A model generated the notes under the pieces. That model ran no database searches. It was not told where the DNA came from and saw only the letters and a program-made list of their open reading frames with translations. A DNA stretch of 64,000 bases from JANNYA01 sp031422315 (lineage in GTDB: Bacteria > Pseudomonadota > Gammaproteobacteria > Xanthomonadales > SZUA-5): positions 82,513 through 146,512 of the forward strand of contig JANOQN010000085.1 of the NCBI GenBank assembly GCA_031422315.1, given 5' to 3'. This document shows, piece after piece, positions 1 to 8,014 of this stretch. Numbering within the stretch: position 1 is the stretch's first letter; every line of letters starts with the position of its first letter. The translations under genes were made by a program, and so were the position numbers.

Positions 1-1
1 C

Positions 2-1399
2 AGGACGGAAGTTTGGGTCGCGACTACCTCGGGTATCAACATACTGGATGCGGACAAATTTAGTGTATCGCAGCATTTTTCGAGCGACAAAACGCAAATA
101 GGCGCGTTGGCGCTAGATGCCATTGGCGCACTGACGATGGATAGCTCAGGGATGATTTGGGTTGGCACCTGGGGCGGCGGCTTGCAAAAAATCCAGCCAA
201 GTAACCTAAGCTTTCGCAGCCTTCGAATGGACGCGAAAGGCGCTGCAGGGCTTAGTTTTGCCGATGTCCACGCCGCGTTGGAATTAACCAATGGGAAAAT
301 CTGGATCGGCACCGGCGGCACCGGTATCGATATTTTCGATCGCCAGCTCGGCAGAATTGGCAATCACCCGGCGAGCGGGCCTGCAGGCAATGGGCTTAGC
401 GATGGCATCGTGGTAGCCATGGTGCAGGCGAGTGAATCCGAAGTTTTTGTCGGCACCCAAACCGGCGGGCTGTTTCAGGCAAATCTAAACACTGGAAAGT
501 TTAAGCAAATTGGCCAAGCGGGCAGTGTTTCGGATCTGTTGATCGCAAGCGATGGCGCGCTGTGGTTAGGTGGCTCACAAGGCGTGGCGAAGCTAGATCG
601 TTCGAAAAGCGATGCAGTGCCTGAGGTAGTCGTTGATACAGAAGGCAAGCCGGTGCTCGGGCAAGTTAATCCGCTAGTGCAAGATCAAGTAGGTCGAATT
701 TGGGCCGGCAGTGCGGATGGCTTGCGGGTACTGCTGCCGGGCGAAACGCGCTTTCAAATCATTCGAAAAGATCCGTCGCGCGCGGATAGTCTGGTGCATA
801 ACTCGGTGTTTGGGCTATTAGTAGATCGCGCAGGAAATCTATGGGTTGCTACCGAACAGGGTATCGATAGAATGCTCTCGCTTGATCCAAGGACTTTTGA
901 CCCTGCTCGCGCTCAGTTTAGCCATATAAGCGCCGAGTTCGGCAGGCCCGGGCGTGATATGGGCGCGAATCTTCTGGAAGATGAGCAAGGCCGCATCTGG
1001 ACTTATAACGCCGTGATTGATCTGGCTGAAAAGCGCATCTTCGATCTAACGCCCGCCGACGGTGTCGATATCGGCACTGCGTGGACTGGCGCTTACACCA
1101 AACTGCGAAACGGGCTGTTTTTGCACGGCGGCACCGAAGGACTGCTGATTGTTGATCCGCAGCGATTTAATCCTTGGGATTTCGCGCCTGAAGTGGTGGC
1201 GACTGAGCTTCGCATCAATGGACTGAACCAGCCGGTGGCGCAACTGGGGCGAAGCGGTGCCGCGTCCGGCATGACTTTAAGCCCGAAGCAGCGCAGCTTT
1301 AGTGTGGAGTTCGCCGCACTCGATTTTTCTAGCCCGCAAGATAATCGCTATCGCTATCGTTTGGAGGTTGGATTGAAGCTGGCATTGGCCAGCGCTTAG
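2..1399 (+). CDS. Two-component sensor, N-terminal propeller part (5' cut by window, frameshifted 3')
   Basis: The frame is open from base 2, so the gene begins upstream of the window. It encodes repeated blades of the two-component-regulator propeller type (short repeats such as GMIWVGTWGGGL, GKIWIGTGGTGI, GALWLGGSQGV, GRIWAGSADGL, GNLWVATEQGI), followed by the start of a Y_Y_Y domain (DFSSPQDNRYRYRLE). In this family the propeller is a periplasmic ligand-sensing region joined to a transmembrane helix and a kinase. The frame ends prematurely at 1399. The continuation of the Y_Y_Y domain (RLASYSNLNPGRYVLKVQ) lies in the next frame from about 1366, directly followed by the kinase part. This is therefore one gene broken by a small deletion or by a sequence error. 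The family assignment is firm; the ligand cannot be told. Confidence 0.8.
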   Translation, partial: RTEVWVATTSGINILDADKFSVSQHFSSDKTQIGALALDAIGALTMDSSGMIWVGTWGGGLQKIQPSNLSFRSLRMDAKGAAGLSFADVHAALELTNGKIWIGTGGTGIDIFDRQLGRIGNHPASGPAGNGLSDGIVVAMVQASESEVFVGTQTGGLFQANLNTGKFKQIGQAGSVSDLLIASDGALWLGGSQGVAKLDRSKSDAVPEVVVDTEGKPVLGQVNPLVQDQVGRIWAGSADGLRVLLPGETRFQIIRKDPSRADSLVHNSVFGLLVDRAGNLWVATEQGIDRMLSLDPRTFDPARAQFSHISAEFGRPGRDMGANLLEDEQGRIWTYNAVIDLAEKRIFDLTPADGVDIGTAWTGAYTKLRNGLFLHGGTEGLLIVDPQRFNPWDFAPEVVATELRINGLNQPVAQLGRSGAASGMTLSPKQRSFSVEFAALDFSSPQDNRYRYRLEVGLKLALASA

Positions 1400-1431
1400 C
1401 GAGTTACAGCAATCTAAATCCAGGGCGTTAC

Positions 1432-2499
1432 GTGCTCAAAGTGCAGGGCAGTAACCGTATTGGTGTTTGGAGCCCGCACAGTTTAAAAATTCCAATTCGC
1501 GTGCTGCCATCGTTTTGGCAAACGCCTTGGTTTATTGCTTTGGTGTTCGCCAGTGCGTTAGCGCTCGCATGGTTAATACTGCGTTGGCGTACGCACGCGT
1601 TGCACCGTTCTGCGGATCGCCTGCAAGGCTTGGTTCTAGAGCGCACCGCCTTGCTAGAATCCTCGAATGCCAGCTTGCAAAGCGCTAATTCAGCGCTCGA
1701 AACCGCGCAGCAGCGACTGATTGCAACCCAAGAAAAGCTATTGTTCCAGGAAAAAATGGCAGGCATGGCGCAGCTGGTCGCGGGTGTCGCGCATGAGGTC
1801 AATACGCCGCTCGGCATCGCCGTTACTGCCAGTAGTTTCTTGCAGCAGCGCGCAAGCGAGCTTACTCAGCAGCTCGAATCCGGCAGCTTGCGCAAAAGTG
1901 AGCTTGAGCGTTTTGCAAGCGATGCGGACAGCTCAAGCCAGCTATTGGGCGCGCAACTGCAGCGTGCGGTCAGCCTCATCACGCAGTTCAAGCAGCTGTC
2001 ATTCCAGCAAAATTTTGACGCGCACCAGAGCCGCCAGTTAGCTGAGGTAATTAACGATGCCATTCGAACGGTAGCGCCGCATTTTGCCAACGGGTTTATT
2101 CAATTGGACTATGCCGGTGCGCCCGATATTTGGCTGGAAACCTACACCGGCGCGCTGGCGCAAGTCATCAGTCAGCTACTGCAAAACGCATTGACGCACG
2201 CCTTTGCGCCCGAGCAAGCTGGCAAAATTACCCTGAGCTGCGCGCTGCTTGAATCAGCCGAAAACCCCGAAATCGAGATAATTGTCGCCGATGATGGCAT
2301 AGGCATAGACAGCGCGCAGCAAGCTAAAGTATTCGAGCCGTTTTTCACCACCAAGCGCAATCTAGGCAGCACCGGACTCGGCTTGCATATCGCATTTAAT
2401 TTGGTCACCGCACGACTAGGCGGCAGCATTTCGGTGCTCAGCACGCCGAACAAAGGCTCAATTTTTACTGTGCAATTGCCAGCGCGATTGCCTAAATGA
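1432..2499 (+). CDS. Two-component sensor histidine kinase, C-terminal part
   Basis: This is the kinase half of the preceding propeller sensor. In order it shows the tail of the Y_Y_Y domain, one transmembrane helix (about residues 30-47 from the GTG at 1432), a coiled-coil linker, an H-box with the phosphoacceptor histidine (GVAHEVNTPLG), an N-box (LLQNALTHAF), G1 (DDGIGID), an F-box (FEPFFTT) and G2 (STGLGLHI). All catalytic boxes look intact. The frame is open upstream to 1345 and matches the expected end of the Y_Y_Y domain from about 1366, so the true protein should be continuous with the upstream frame. The GTG at 1432 is only the first in-frame start after the shift, and whether it is used is unknown. 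No receiver domain or partner regulator follows directly. Confidence 0.8.
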   Translation: MLKVQGSNRIGVWSPHSLKIPIRVLPSFWQTPWFIALVFASALALAWLILRWRTHALHRSADRLQGLVLERTALLESSNASLQSANSALETAQQRLIATQEKLLFQEKMAGMAQLVAGVAHEVNTPLGIAVTASSFLQQRASELTQQLESGSLRKSELERFASDADSSSQLLGAQLQRAVSLITQFKQLSFQQNFDAHQSRQLAEVINDAIRTVAPHFANGFIQLDYAGAPDIWLETYTGALAQVISQLLQNALTHAFAPEQAGKITLSCALLESAENPEIEIIVADDGIGIDSAQQAKVFEPFFTTKRNLGSTGLGLHIAFNLVTARLGGSISVLSTPNKGSIFTVQLPARLPK

Positions 2500-2609
2500 G
2501 GAGCGCGCAAAATATTTGCATCATCAAGTTTGAGGTTTTGCCCTTTGAAAGTTTCCAGGCGAGCGGCATTTTGTAACGTTAGTCAAAAACGCCTGCTAAA
2601 CCCGAACAA

Positions 2610-3527
2610 TCATGCCTTGCAATCGACATAGCGACTCGGCGCTTTACGCAACTTCTTTTTACTGCGCGCCGAAGCCGCCGCAAAGCCCAGCGCCAGCTCC
2701 GATTTACGCGGCGGTTTGTGCATCCATAGTTTGATCCAGTCAAAGTCATCGCTTGAATCAGGCACTGAACTCGACAAGAGTGCCAGCAGCGGCTGGCTCG
2801 GAGCGGAAATTCGAAGGTTGCGGGCAAATTGCAGTCCCAACGCACCGCGCAAATCCGCATCGATTAACACCAGCGCAAAGTCATGCTGTTTGCACAGCAT
2901 CACCGCTTCATCAGGCTCGTTACATTCAACCACGACATGGCCAAAATCTTGCACGGCCAGCTTGGTTTGGTGGCGGGTGTCGGTATCAGATGACAGCACC
3001 AAAACTTTCGGGCCAGCGCCTAAATCGAGCTGGCTTAGACGCACCGTTTGAATCGGAATCGTGCAGCGCCATTGGCTATCCTCTGCACTCAATACGCACT
3101 GCATGGGTGCAAGCCATGCGCTGAGCTGCAGCCATTGACTGCTGGAAACCAATGCCAGCGCACAGCTGTCGCACTCCAAGATAATTTCTAACGAATTTTT
3201 CGCTTGCCCGCGCAAAATATCTAAGTGGAGCGCCGCTTGCGATAGGTTTGCAAGCGCTAAGCGCACCATTGAACTCATGACCGCAGTTGGGTCAACCCGC
3301 CCCAGCGCAATGTAGGGCGGTGCAAGTGGATCTACCGCCCATGACAGCACCACGCCACGTCCGGCGGCGTCCATCGCTAAATCATCCAGCGCTAAGGAAA
3401 CTAGCCCTACAAGCGAACACACGGGTGCGTCTACCGGCAGAACCGGCGCTGGCGTAAGCGAATTTGGCGTTGGGAGCGCCGCAATATCAAGTTGCGGTGC
3501 GGCGATTTGCAGGGAATCGGCGGACAT
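2610..3527 (-). CDS. Degenerate ATPase-receiver fusion protein (hybrid kinase relic or regulator)
   Basis: The 305-aa protein looks like the end of a hybrid kinase that has lost its kinase core. Residues about 40-160 resemble a HATPase lobe (a DPxxPPYI-like stretch followed by an N-box-like MVRLALANLSQAA), but no glycine-rich G1 or G2 boxes are visible. Residues about 172-285 resemble a receiver: the phosphoacceptor Asp (D223 in LIDADLRG) and the conserved Lys (K271 in MHKPPRKSEL) are present. The usual acidic pair after beta-1 is replaced by Ser-Ser (VLVLSSDTD), so Mg2+ binding may be impaired. The gene converges with the sensor kinase to its left. The start is the ATG at 3525-3527. It is likely soluble, as there is no signal peptide or membrane helix. 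Its role is unknown; it may be a pseudo-receiver adaptor. Confidence 0.6.
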   Translation of the reverse strand: MSADSLQIAAPQLDIAALPTPNSLTPAPVLPVDAPVCSLVGLVSLALDDLAMDAAGRGVVLSWAVDPLAPPYIALGRVDPTAVMSSMVRLALANLSQAALHLDILRGQAKNSLEIILECDSCALALVSSSQWLQLSAWLAPMQCVLSAEDSQWRCTIPIQTVRLSQLDLGAGPKVLVLSSDTDTRHQTKLAVQDFGHVVVECNEPDEAVMLCKQHDFALVLIDADLRGALGLQFARNLRISAPSQPLLALLSSSVPDSSDDFDWIKLWMHKPPRKSELALGFAAASARSKKKLRKAPSRYVDCKA

Positions 3528-3770
3528 GAGTTCAATGGCAAGGCAGGTGCGCAGCGTAGCGCAGCATGCAAAAACTTGAGCGCAAAAAATTGTACGTTGG
3601 CGCGATCAGGGTTTAAACATTCACATGAGCAGTCAGCCGCTAGCATTCACTTGAAACAACACAGCTATCAGGATTCTCTGAGCCAAACTTAAACAAAATA
3701 ATGACACCGCTGCTAAAGCGCAGCTTTGGATTGACATGCTCGGCTGAGTGGCTATTATTCGCGGCTCGTT

Positions 3771-3846
<76 letters not shown>

Positions 3847-3880
3847 AATTGGCAGCCTGATAGAGAGGCTAGTTGTTTTG

Positions 3881-3906
3881 AAACCTCGGTCTTCCGGGGT
3901 TTTTTT
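3881..3906 (+). terminator. Rho-independent terminator after tRNA-Gly
   Basis: Stem AAACCTCGG / CCGGGGTTT with a TCTT loop and one T-G pair, followed by a run of T. It lies between the two tRNA genes and suggests that the Gly tRNA can be terminated separately or attenuated. Confidence 0.7.
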
Positions 3907-3935
3907 CTGTAGGGCCGCCAAAGTGCGGCACCACC

Positions 3936-4009
3936 GGCCTGGTGGCAGAGTGGTCATGTAGCGGCCTGCAAAGCCGCGTACGCCGGTTCGATTCCGACCC
4001 AGGCCTCCA
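3936..4009 (+). tRNA. tRNA-Cys (anticodon GCA)
   Basis: A 74-nt cloverleaf with acceptor arms GGCCTGG / CCAGGCC, discriminator T and encoded CCA at 4007-4009. The anticodon stem is GCGGC / GCCGC with loop CTGCAAA, and the anticodon GCA is at 3968-3970. The T-arm contains GGTTCGATTCC. Confidence 0.97.
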
Positions 4010-4042
4010 TTTGTTGCACGTTGATGCAGCACAATGGCTTCA

Positions 4043-4068
4043 AGCCGCTGACTTCAGCGGCTTTTTTT
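4043..4068 (+). terminator. Rho-independent terminator after tRNA-Cys
   Basis: An 8-9 bp stem AGCCGCTGA / TCAGCGGCT followed by seven T. It ends the tRNA transcript. A second perfect 9-bp hairpin (GTGCGCCCA / TGGGCGCAC, 4071-4091) follows without a T-tract. Confidence 0.85.
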
Positions 4069-4298
4069 ATGTGCGCCCAGCATGGGCGCACTTCGGACTT
4101 AATCTTCTGCCGTTTGTGACGTAAAGTTGCGCCAATAGTTTTAAAAACGGCAATTGACTGCCTCCAACTCCCGACAAACGTTTGGATTCATTGAAGGTTT
4201 TCAGCATTTTCAAGTCACCAGTGCTTAAATACTCGCCTGTGCGGGTATGACGACATAGCGATTCTGTGCGGCTCCAGGCGCGCGTTAACGCTGCGTAC

Positions 4299-5189
4299 TC
4301 AATTCGACGTCAACACATTGCCCGGCAAGAACTGCCAGGTGCGGGTGATGTGCAAAATATCGTAGCTATCGCCGGGTACGTCAGGCACGGCGGAGTAGGG
4401 TCCGGCTAGCTCGACAATGCGGATGGCGGCATCATCCAATACTGATTCGCCGGAGCTTTGAATCAGCTCGACTTTGGCGATTGTGCCGTCTCTACGAATG
4501 CTGACGGCTAGCACTAAGCTACCCAGCAAATTGCGCTCACGAGCTTCCGGTGGGTAGTTGATATTGCCGACGCGCTCAACTCTTGCCACCCACGATTGCA
4601 TGTAGCTGGCGTAGGCATATTCTTGCGTGTTGGCGGAGATAAATTTGAGTTTTGGACGCTTGGCATAAGCCTGTTGAGTTTTACTGATTTCAGCTTGCAG
4701 GCGCGCCATTTCGGCGTCGCGCTCCATTAACTCGGGCGCTTCGGGCAAGTCCAGCGCGGCTTGTTCGCGAATTTCGGTGCGTGCGGGGATCTTTTGTTCA
4801 CTCGTTGCCACAGTAATCACATCTGGCGCGGATTCCTGCCTAACTTGCGGCGTTGGCGCACCCGCTTGCACTTCGACAGGTGCAATGCCGTCTTCTGGTT
4901 TCGGCACGTTAGAGGAAAACAAGTCTGATGGCCTGGATTTTTCGTCCGAATCGCCACCGCCTTGTTGATTCGCCTGCGCTAAAAAATCGGCTTTTTCAGT
5001 TTTTGTGTCGCTCTTGGTTTGCACCAAAATCACATCTAGCATCGACACGTCAATTGCCTGCTCCGGTTCGGGCGCAAACGTCACGCCGAGTGCCGCCACC
5101 GCATGCAAAATTCCGGCTAGCAATACGGTAATGCTGAGCCGATCATGCGGACCAATTTTTGGACGAGATTTTGCTTTGTCGGCGCTCAT
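4299..5189 (-). CDS. tonB3: TonB-family energy transducer (TonB3-like)
   Basis: The 296-aa protein has a short cytoplasmic N-terminus, one membrane helix (about residues 17-38), a charged and proline-containing periplasmic spacer with a coiled-coil-like stretch (MERDAEMARLQAEISKTQQA), and a C-terminal TonB domain. In that domain NYPPEARERNLLGSLVLAV and the R-D-G-T-I-x-x-V-E-L-I-Q-S-S-G sequence are typical. TonB proteins couple inner-membrane proton-motive force (through ExbB/ExbD) to outer-membrane receptors. No exbB or exbD is next to it. The start lies 10 nt after the gshB stop, so the two form an operon. The place beside gshB and divergent from pilG matches Pseudomonas tonB3, which is known to be needed for twitching motility; a role in pilus biogenesis is inferred from this. 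Confidence 0.85.
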   Translation of the reverse strand: MSADKAKSRPKIGPHDRLSITVLLAGILHAVAALGVTFAPEPEQAIDVSMLDVILVQTKSDTKTEKADFLAQANQQGGGDSDEKSRPSDLFSSNVPKPEDGIAPVEVQAGAPTPQVRQESAPDVITVATSEQKIPARTEIREQAALDLPEAPELMERDAEMARLQAEISKTQQAYAKRPKLKFISANTQEYAYASYMQSWVARVERVGNINYPPEARERNLLGSLVLAVSIRRDGTIAKVELIQSSGESVLDDAAIRIVELAGPYSAVPDVPGDSYDILHITRTWQFLPGNVLTSN

Positions 5190-5199
5190 TGCAGCAAGA

Positions 5200-6147
5200 T
5201 TACTTTAAGTAAGTTTCTAGAGCGTCGAACAAATCGCCGGCAATATCAAGCTGATAGGCTTTATCGAGTTCCCGGATACAAGTCGGGCTGGTCACGTTAA
5301 TCTCGGTCAAGTAATCACCAATCACGTCCAAGCCGACAAAATACAGGCCAAGTTTTTTTAGCGTTGGGCCGATTTCGCTTGCGATTTCCAGATCACGCTC
5401 GCTAAGTGGCTGTGGCACGCCTAGGCCGCCTTTGGCAAGATTGCCGCGAAATTCCTGGCCCTGTGGCACGCGCGCTAGAGCGTAGGGCACAGGTTTGCCG
5501 TCAATCATCAAAATGCGCTTGTCGCCTTGTTTGATTTGAGGCAAGTATTTTTGCACCAGCGCAAGTTCAGTGCCATTTTGCGTCAGGGTTTCTAAAATCA
5601 CGTTGACGTTCGGATCGTTTGGCTCAATCGAAAAGATGGAGCTGCCGCCCATGGCATCAAGCGGTTTGCCAACACAGCGCCCGTTCGCTTGAATAAACTC
5701 GCGAAGGCGTGCTGCATCTCTTGCGACGACGGTGGCCGGGCAAAATTGCGGAAAGCTCAACGCAAATAATTTTTCATTTGCGTCGCGCACCGACTGCGGG
5801 CGATTGACTACCAGCGCACCCTGGCGTTCGGCCAAATCGAGCATGTGCGTGTCGTGCAGATATTGCGTATCGAACGGCGGATCTTTGCGCGCAAGAATGA
5901 TGTCAAGCTCGCCCAAGCGCATATTTACCGGCTCGCCAAGCGTAAAGAAATGCAGCGCGTCAGTAAAAACTTGAAGTGGCAAAAGCCTGCCCATTGCTGT
6001 GCCCTGATCCAACCAAAGCCCGCTTTGTTCTAGGTAAAACAGCGTATATCCGCGCTTTTGCGCGGCCAACAGCATTGCAAATGTTGAGTCTTTAGTTATG
6101 TTGATGTGCTGGATCGGGTCCATCAGTACTGCAAGCGTACGAGCCAT
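5200..6147 (-). CDS. gshB: Glutathione synthetase
   Basis: GshB joins gamma-glutamylcysteine and glycine using ATP, the last step of glutathione synthesis, in the cytosol. The protein shows the N-terminal LAVLMDPIQHINITKDSTFAM stretch, the ATP-grasp region KPLDAMGGSSIF, the loop QGDKRILMIDG, and the C-terminal metal-binding TEINVTSPTCIREL. From the ATG at 6147 (MARTLAV) it is 315 aa, the usual family length. A TTG 15 bases further upstream (6162) would add five residues and has no better ribosome site. It is transcribed away from pilG and followed closely by the tonB gene. Confidence 0.96.
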   Translation of the reverse strand: MARTLAVLMDPIQHINITKDSTFAMLLAAQKRGYTLFYLEQSGLWLDQGTAMGRLLPLQVFTDALHFFTLGEPVNMRLGELDIILARKDPPFDTQYLHDTHMLDLAERQGALVVNRPQSVRDANEKLFALSFPQFCPATVVARDAARLREFIQANGRCVGKPLDAMGGSSIFSIEPNDPNVNVILETLTQNGTELALVQKYLPQIKQGDKRILMIDGKPVPYALARVPQGQEFRGNLAKGGLGVPQPLSERDLEIASEIGPTLKKLGLYFVGLDVIGDYLTEINVTSPTCIRELDKAYQLDIAGDLFDALETYLK

Positions 6148-6162
6148 GAGAAATTTTGCCAA

Positions 6163-6575
6163 AAAAAGAAGGGATGAACGATAAGGTTTAGTTGTTTCTG
6201 CTGTATAAATACAGCATTGTTCGCGTTAATGTTGTGGCACTGCAGTATCGATAGAAAAAGTAAAGCGCTAGCCTTTGCAAACACTTAGCGCGGTATCTTG
6301 ACAGAGAGTCGCAGCACCGCTAAACAGTCATTCAGGATTTGCGCGCAGTATGCGAGCAAGGTTTCAAAAGTTTTGCGCCGCACTGTGCGGTCAAGATTAT
6401 CAAGATCGGGTCGCAAGTTGCGACCAAGTTTTTCTGGCTCTGTCTGCGGCATGCAGGTAACCATTTGGAAGTTCGGTTTGAAGTTTTTTTTTCAAATTTG
6501 TTTTCTCAAGTTTGTTTTTTCAAGTTTGTTTTTTTGCGAGCGCATACAGTGGAAGAAGAAAATACTAAAGGCGGC
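6163..6575. promoter_or_regulatory. Divergent gshB / pilG control region
   Basis: No convincing gene is present; the open frames here lack start signals and family matches. It must hold the promoters of gshB (leftward) and of the pilG operon (rightward). Two structures are visible: a palindrome GCTGTA-TAAA-TACAGC at 6200-6215, 53-68 nt upstream of the gshB start, and a pyrimidine-rich set of three 14-nt direct repeats (ends TCAAATTTG / TCAAGTTTG) at 6487-6528 in the pilG leader. No -35/-10 pair was assigned with confidence. Confidence 0.5.
6487..6528 (+). repeat. Three 14-nt T-rich direct repeats in the pilG leader
   Basis: Units at 6487-6500, 6501-6514 and 6515-6528, each of the form TTTTTTCAAGTTTG with one or two changes. 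They end 48 nt before the pilG start codon and are continued by another T run. They could be a protein- or RNA-binding array or a slippage-prone tract. Confidence 0.7.
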
Positions 6576-6947
6576 ATGAGCGGCATGAAGGTCATGGTGA
6601 TCGACGACAGCAAAACCATCCGTCGCACTGCTGAAATGCTGTTGAAAAAAGAGGGTTGCGATGTCGTGACCGCCTGTGACGGCTTTGAAGCACTGTCGAA
6701 GATTGCCGATCAGCAGCCGCAAATTATTTTTGTGGACATCATGATGCCGAGATTAGATGGTTATCAAACTTGCGCACTGATCAAAAGCAACAGCCAGTTT
6801 AAGCATGTGCCAGTGATTATGCTGTCCAGCAAAGACGGCTTGTTCGACAAGGCGCGCGGGCGAATTGTAGGCTCTGAGCAATATTTGACCAAGCCATTCA
6901 CCCGTGACGAATTGCTAGGTGCAATTCGTAAATACGTAGCATTTTAG
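6576..6947 (+). CDS. pilG: Twitching motility response regulator PilG
   Basis: A single-domain CheY-like receiver of 123 aa. The acidic pair (VMVIDDSKTIRRTAE), the phosphoacceptor D54 (IIFVDIMMPRLDG) and the conserved Lys (YLTKPFTRDEL) are all present. In the Pil-Chp system PilG is phosphorylated by ChpA and promotes type IV pilus extension at the pole. The start was taken at the ATG at 6576 (MSGMKVMVIDD). The frame is open further upstream, but that segment is T-rich leader and lacks homology. It is the first gene of the operon, with pilH following after 12 nt. Confidence 0.93.
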   Translation: MSGMKVMVIDDSKTIRRTAEMLLKKEGCDVVTACDGFEALSKIADQQPQIIFVDIMMPRLDGYQTCALIKSNSQFKHVPVIMLSSKDGLFDKARGRIVGSEQYLTKPFTRDELLGAIRKYVAF

Positions 6948-6959
6948 TCAGGGCGGCCA

Positions 6960-7325
6960 GTGGCACTTGTTTTAGTGATTGATGATTCCCCGACGGACGT
7001 TCGCGTGCTGACCGTCATGCTTGAGCGCAACGGTTTCAACGTGCAGGCGGCTGATAACGCAATCGACGGCATGCAAAAAGCTAAAGATATGCGCCCAGAT
7101 TTGATCTTGATGGACGTTATTATGCCCGGCATGAATGGTTTTCAAGCCACGCGCATGCTGAGCAAGGACCCTGAAACGGCGGGCATTCCAGTGATTATTG
7201 TGACGACCAAAAACATGGAAGCTGATCGACTCTGGGGCTTGCGTCAGGGCGCGCGCGATTTCGTCACCAAACCGCCGACTGAGAAAGACCTCGTGGCCCG
7301 GATCAACCGACTTTTGCATGTTTAG
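6960..7325 (+). CDS. pilH: Twitching motility response regulator PilH
   Basis: A 121-aa stand-alone receiver starting at a GTG (6960). It has the acidic pair VLVIDDSPTD, the phosphoacceptor D52 (LILMDVIMPGMNGF) and the Lys in DFVTKPPTEKDL. In the known pathway PilH counterbalances PilG, acting as a phosphate sink and favouring retraction or cAMP control. It lies 12 nt after pilG and 72 nt before pilI. Confidence 0.92.
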   Translation: MALVLVIDDSPTDVRVLTVMLERNGFNVQAADNAIDGMQKAKDMRPDLILMDVIMPGMNGFQATRMLSKDPETAGIPVIIVTTKNMEADRLWGLRQGARDFVTKPPTEKDLVARINRLLHV

Positions 7326-7397
7326 TTTCATGAAAATCGGGGTTATGAAAATCAGGGGCATGAAAAATAATGCGAAACCTAAGCAGGAGCGAGGCTA

Positions 7398-7976
7398 ATG
7401 AATACTGAGTTTGAGCCTGCCGTAAGTGATTTCGGTGAAGAAACGGCGAACTCACCATTTGCGGTGCTGCTCGATTACGAGCGCAAAAGCTTAGCGCACG
7501 TTGCAGGATTGCCAGATCAGTTAGAAGCACCAGGATTGTGGCGCGGCATTGGTTTTCGCTTAGGCGATGCCTATTTGGTCAGTACGATCGTGGAAATCAA
7601 CGAAATTTTGCGCTTCCCGACGTTAACACCGGTGCCTGGAACCAAAGCTTGGCTGCTTGGCATTGCCAACGTGCGCGGTAATTTGATGCCAATCGTGCAT
7701 TTGCGCGGCTTTTTAGAAGGAGAGCGCTTTAAAAACTCCGATGCGCAGCGCGTGTTGGTCGTGAAAAACGGCTCAGGTTTTGTCGGTATGGCGGTAGATG
7801 AAGTGTTGGGGCAACGTAGTTTTGTCGATGCCAATAAGCGCGAAAAAAGTGTTTATTTGGACTCGCCAATTAGCGGTTATTTGTTGGATGAGTACACTCA
7901 GGGCCCGCTTACGTGGGGCTTGTTTTCGATGCAGAACTTGATTCGTCAGCCTGATTTTATTCAGGCCTCGGCGTAA
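7398..7976 (+). CDS. pilI: CheW-like coupling protein PilI
   Basis: A 192-aa protein with one CheW domain (ending in PLTWGLFSMQNLI; conserved NVRGNLMPIVHLRGF and a GMAVDEVLG loop). It links the receptor PilJ to the kinase ChpA in the chemosensory array. An AGGAG is present upstream of the ATG. The N-terminal 45 residues are a pilus-type extension (FAVLLDYERKSLAHVAGLPDQ) typical of PilI. Confidence 0.92.
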   Translation: MNTEFEPAVSDFGEETANSPFAVLLDYERKSLAHVAGLPDQLEAPGLWRGIGFRLGDAYLVSTIVEINEILRFPTLTPVPGTKAWLLGIANVRGNLMPIVHLRGFLEGERFKNSDAQRVLVVKNGSGFVGMAVDEVLGQRSFVDANKREKSVYLDSPISGYLLDEYTQGPLTWGLFSMQNLIRQPDFIQASA

Positions 7977-8014
7977 CTTTTTGATTTCAGTTGGCAGTGT
8001 AGGGAGAGCAAACC

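Noticed and set aside
4071..4091. 9-bp perfect hairpin as a terminator for tonB3
   Set aside because: No T-run on either side in the right direction; it may simply be a second hairpin after the tRNA terminator.
6200..6215. LexA (SOS) box upstream of gshB
   Set aside because: CTGT and ACAG are separated by 6 nt instead of 8, so it does not fit the gammaproteobacterial LexA consensus.
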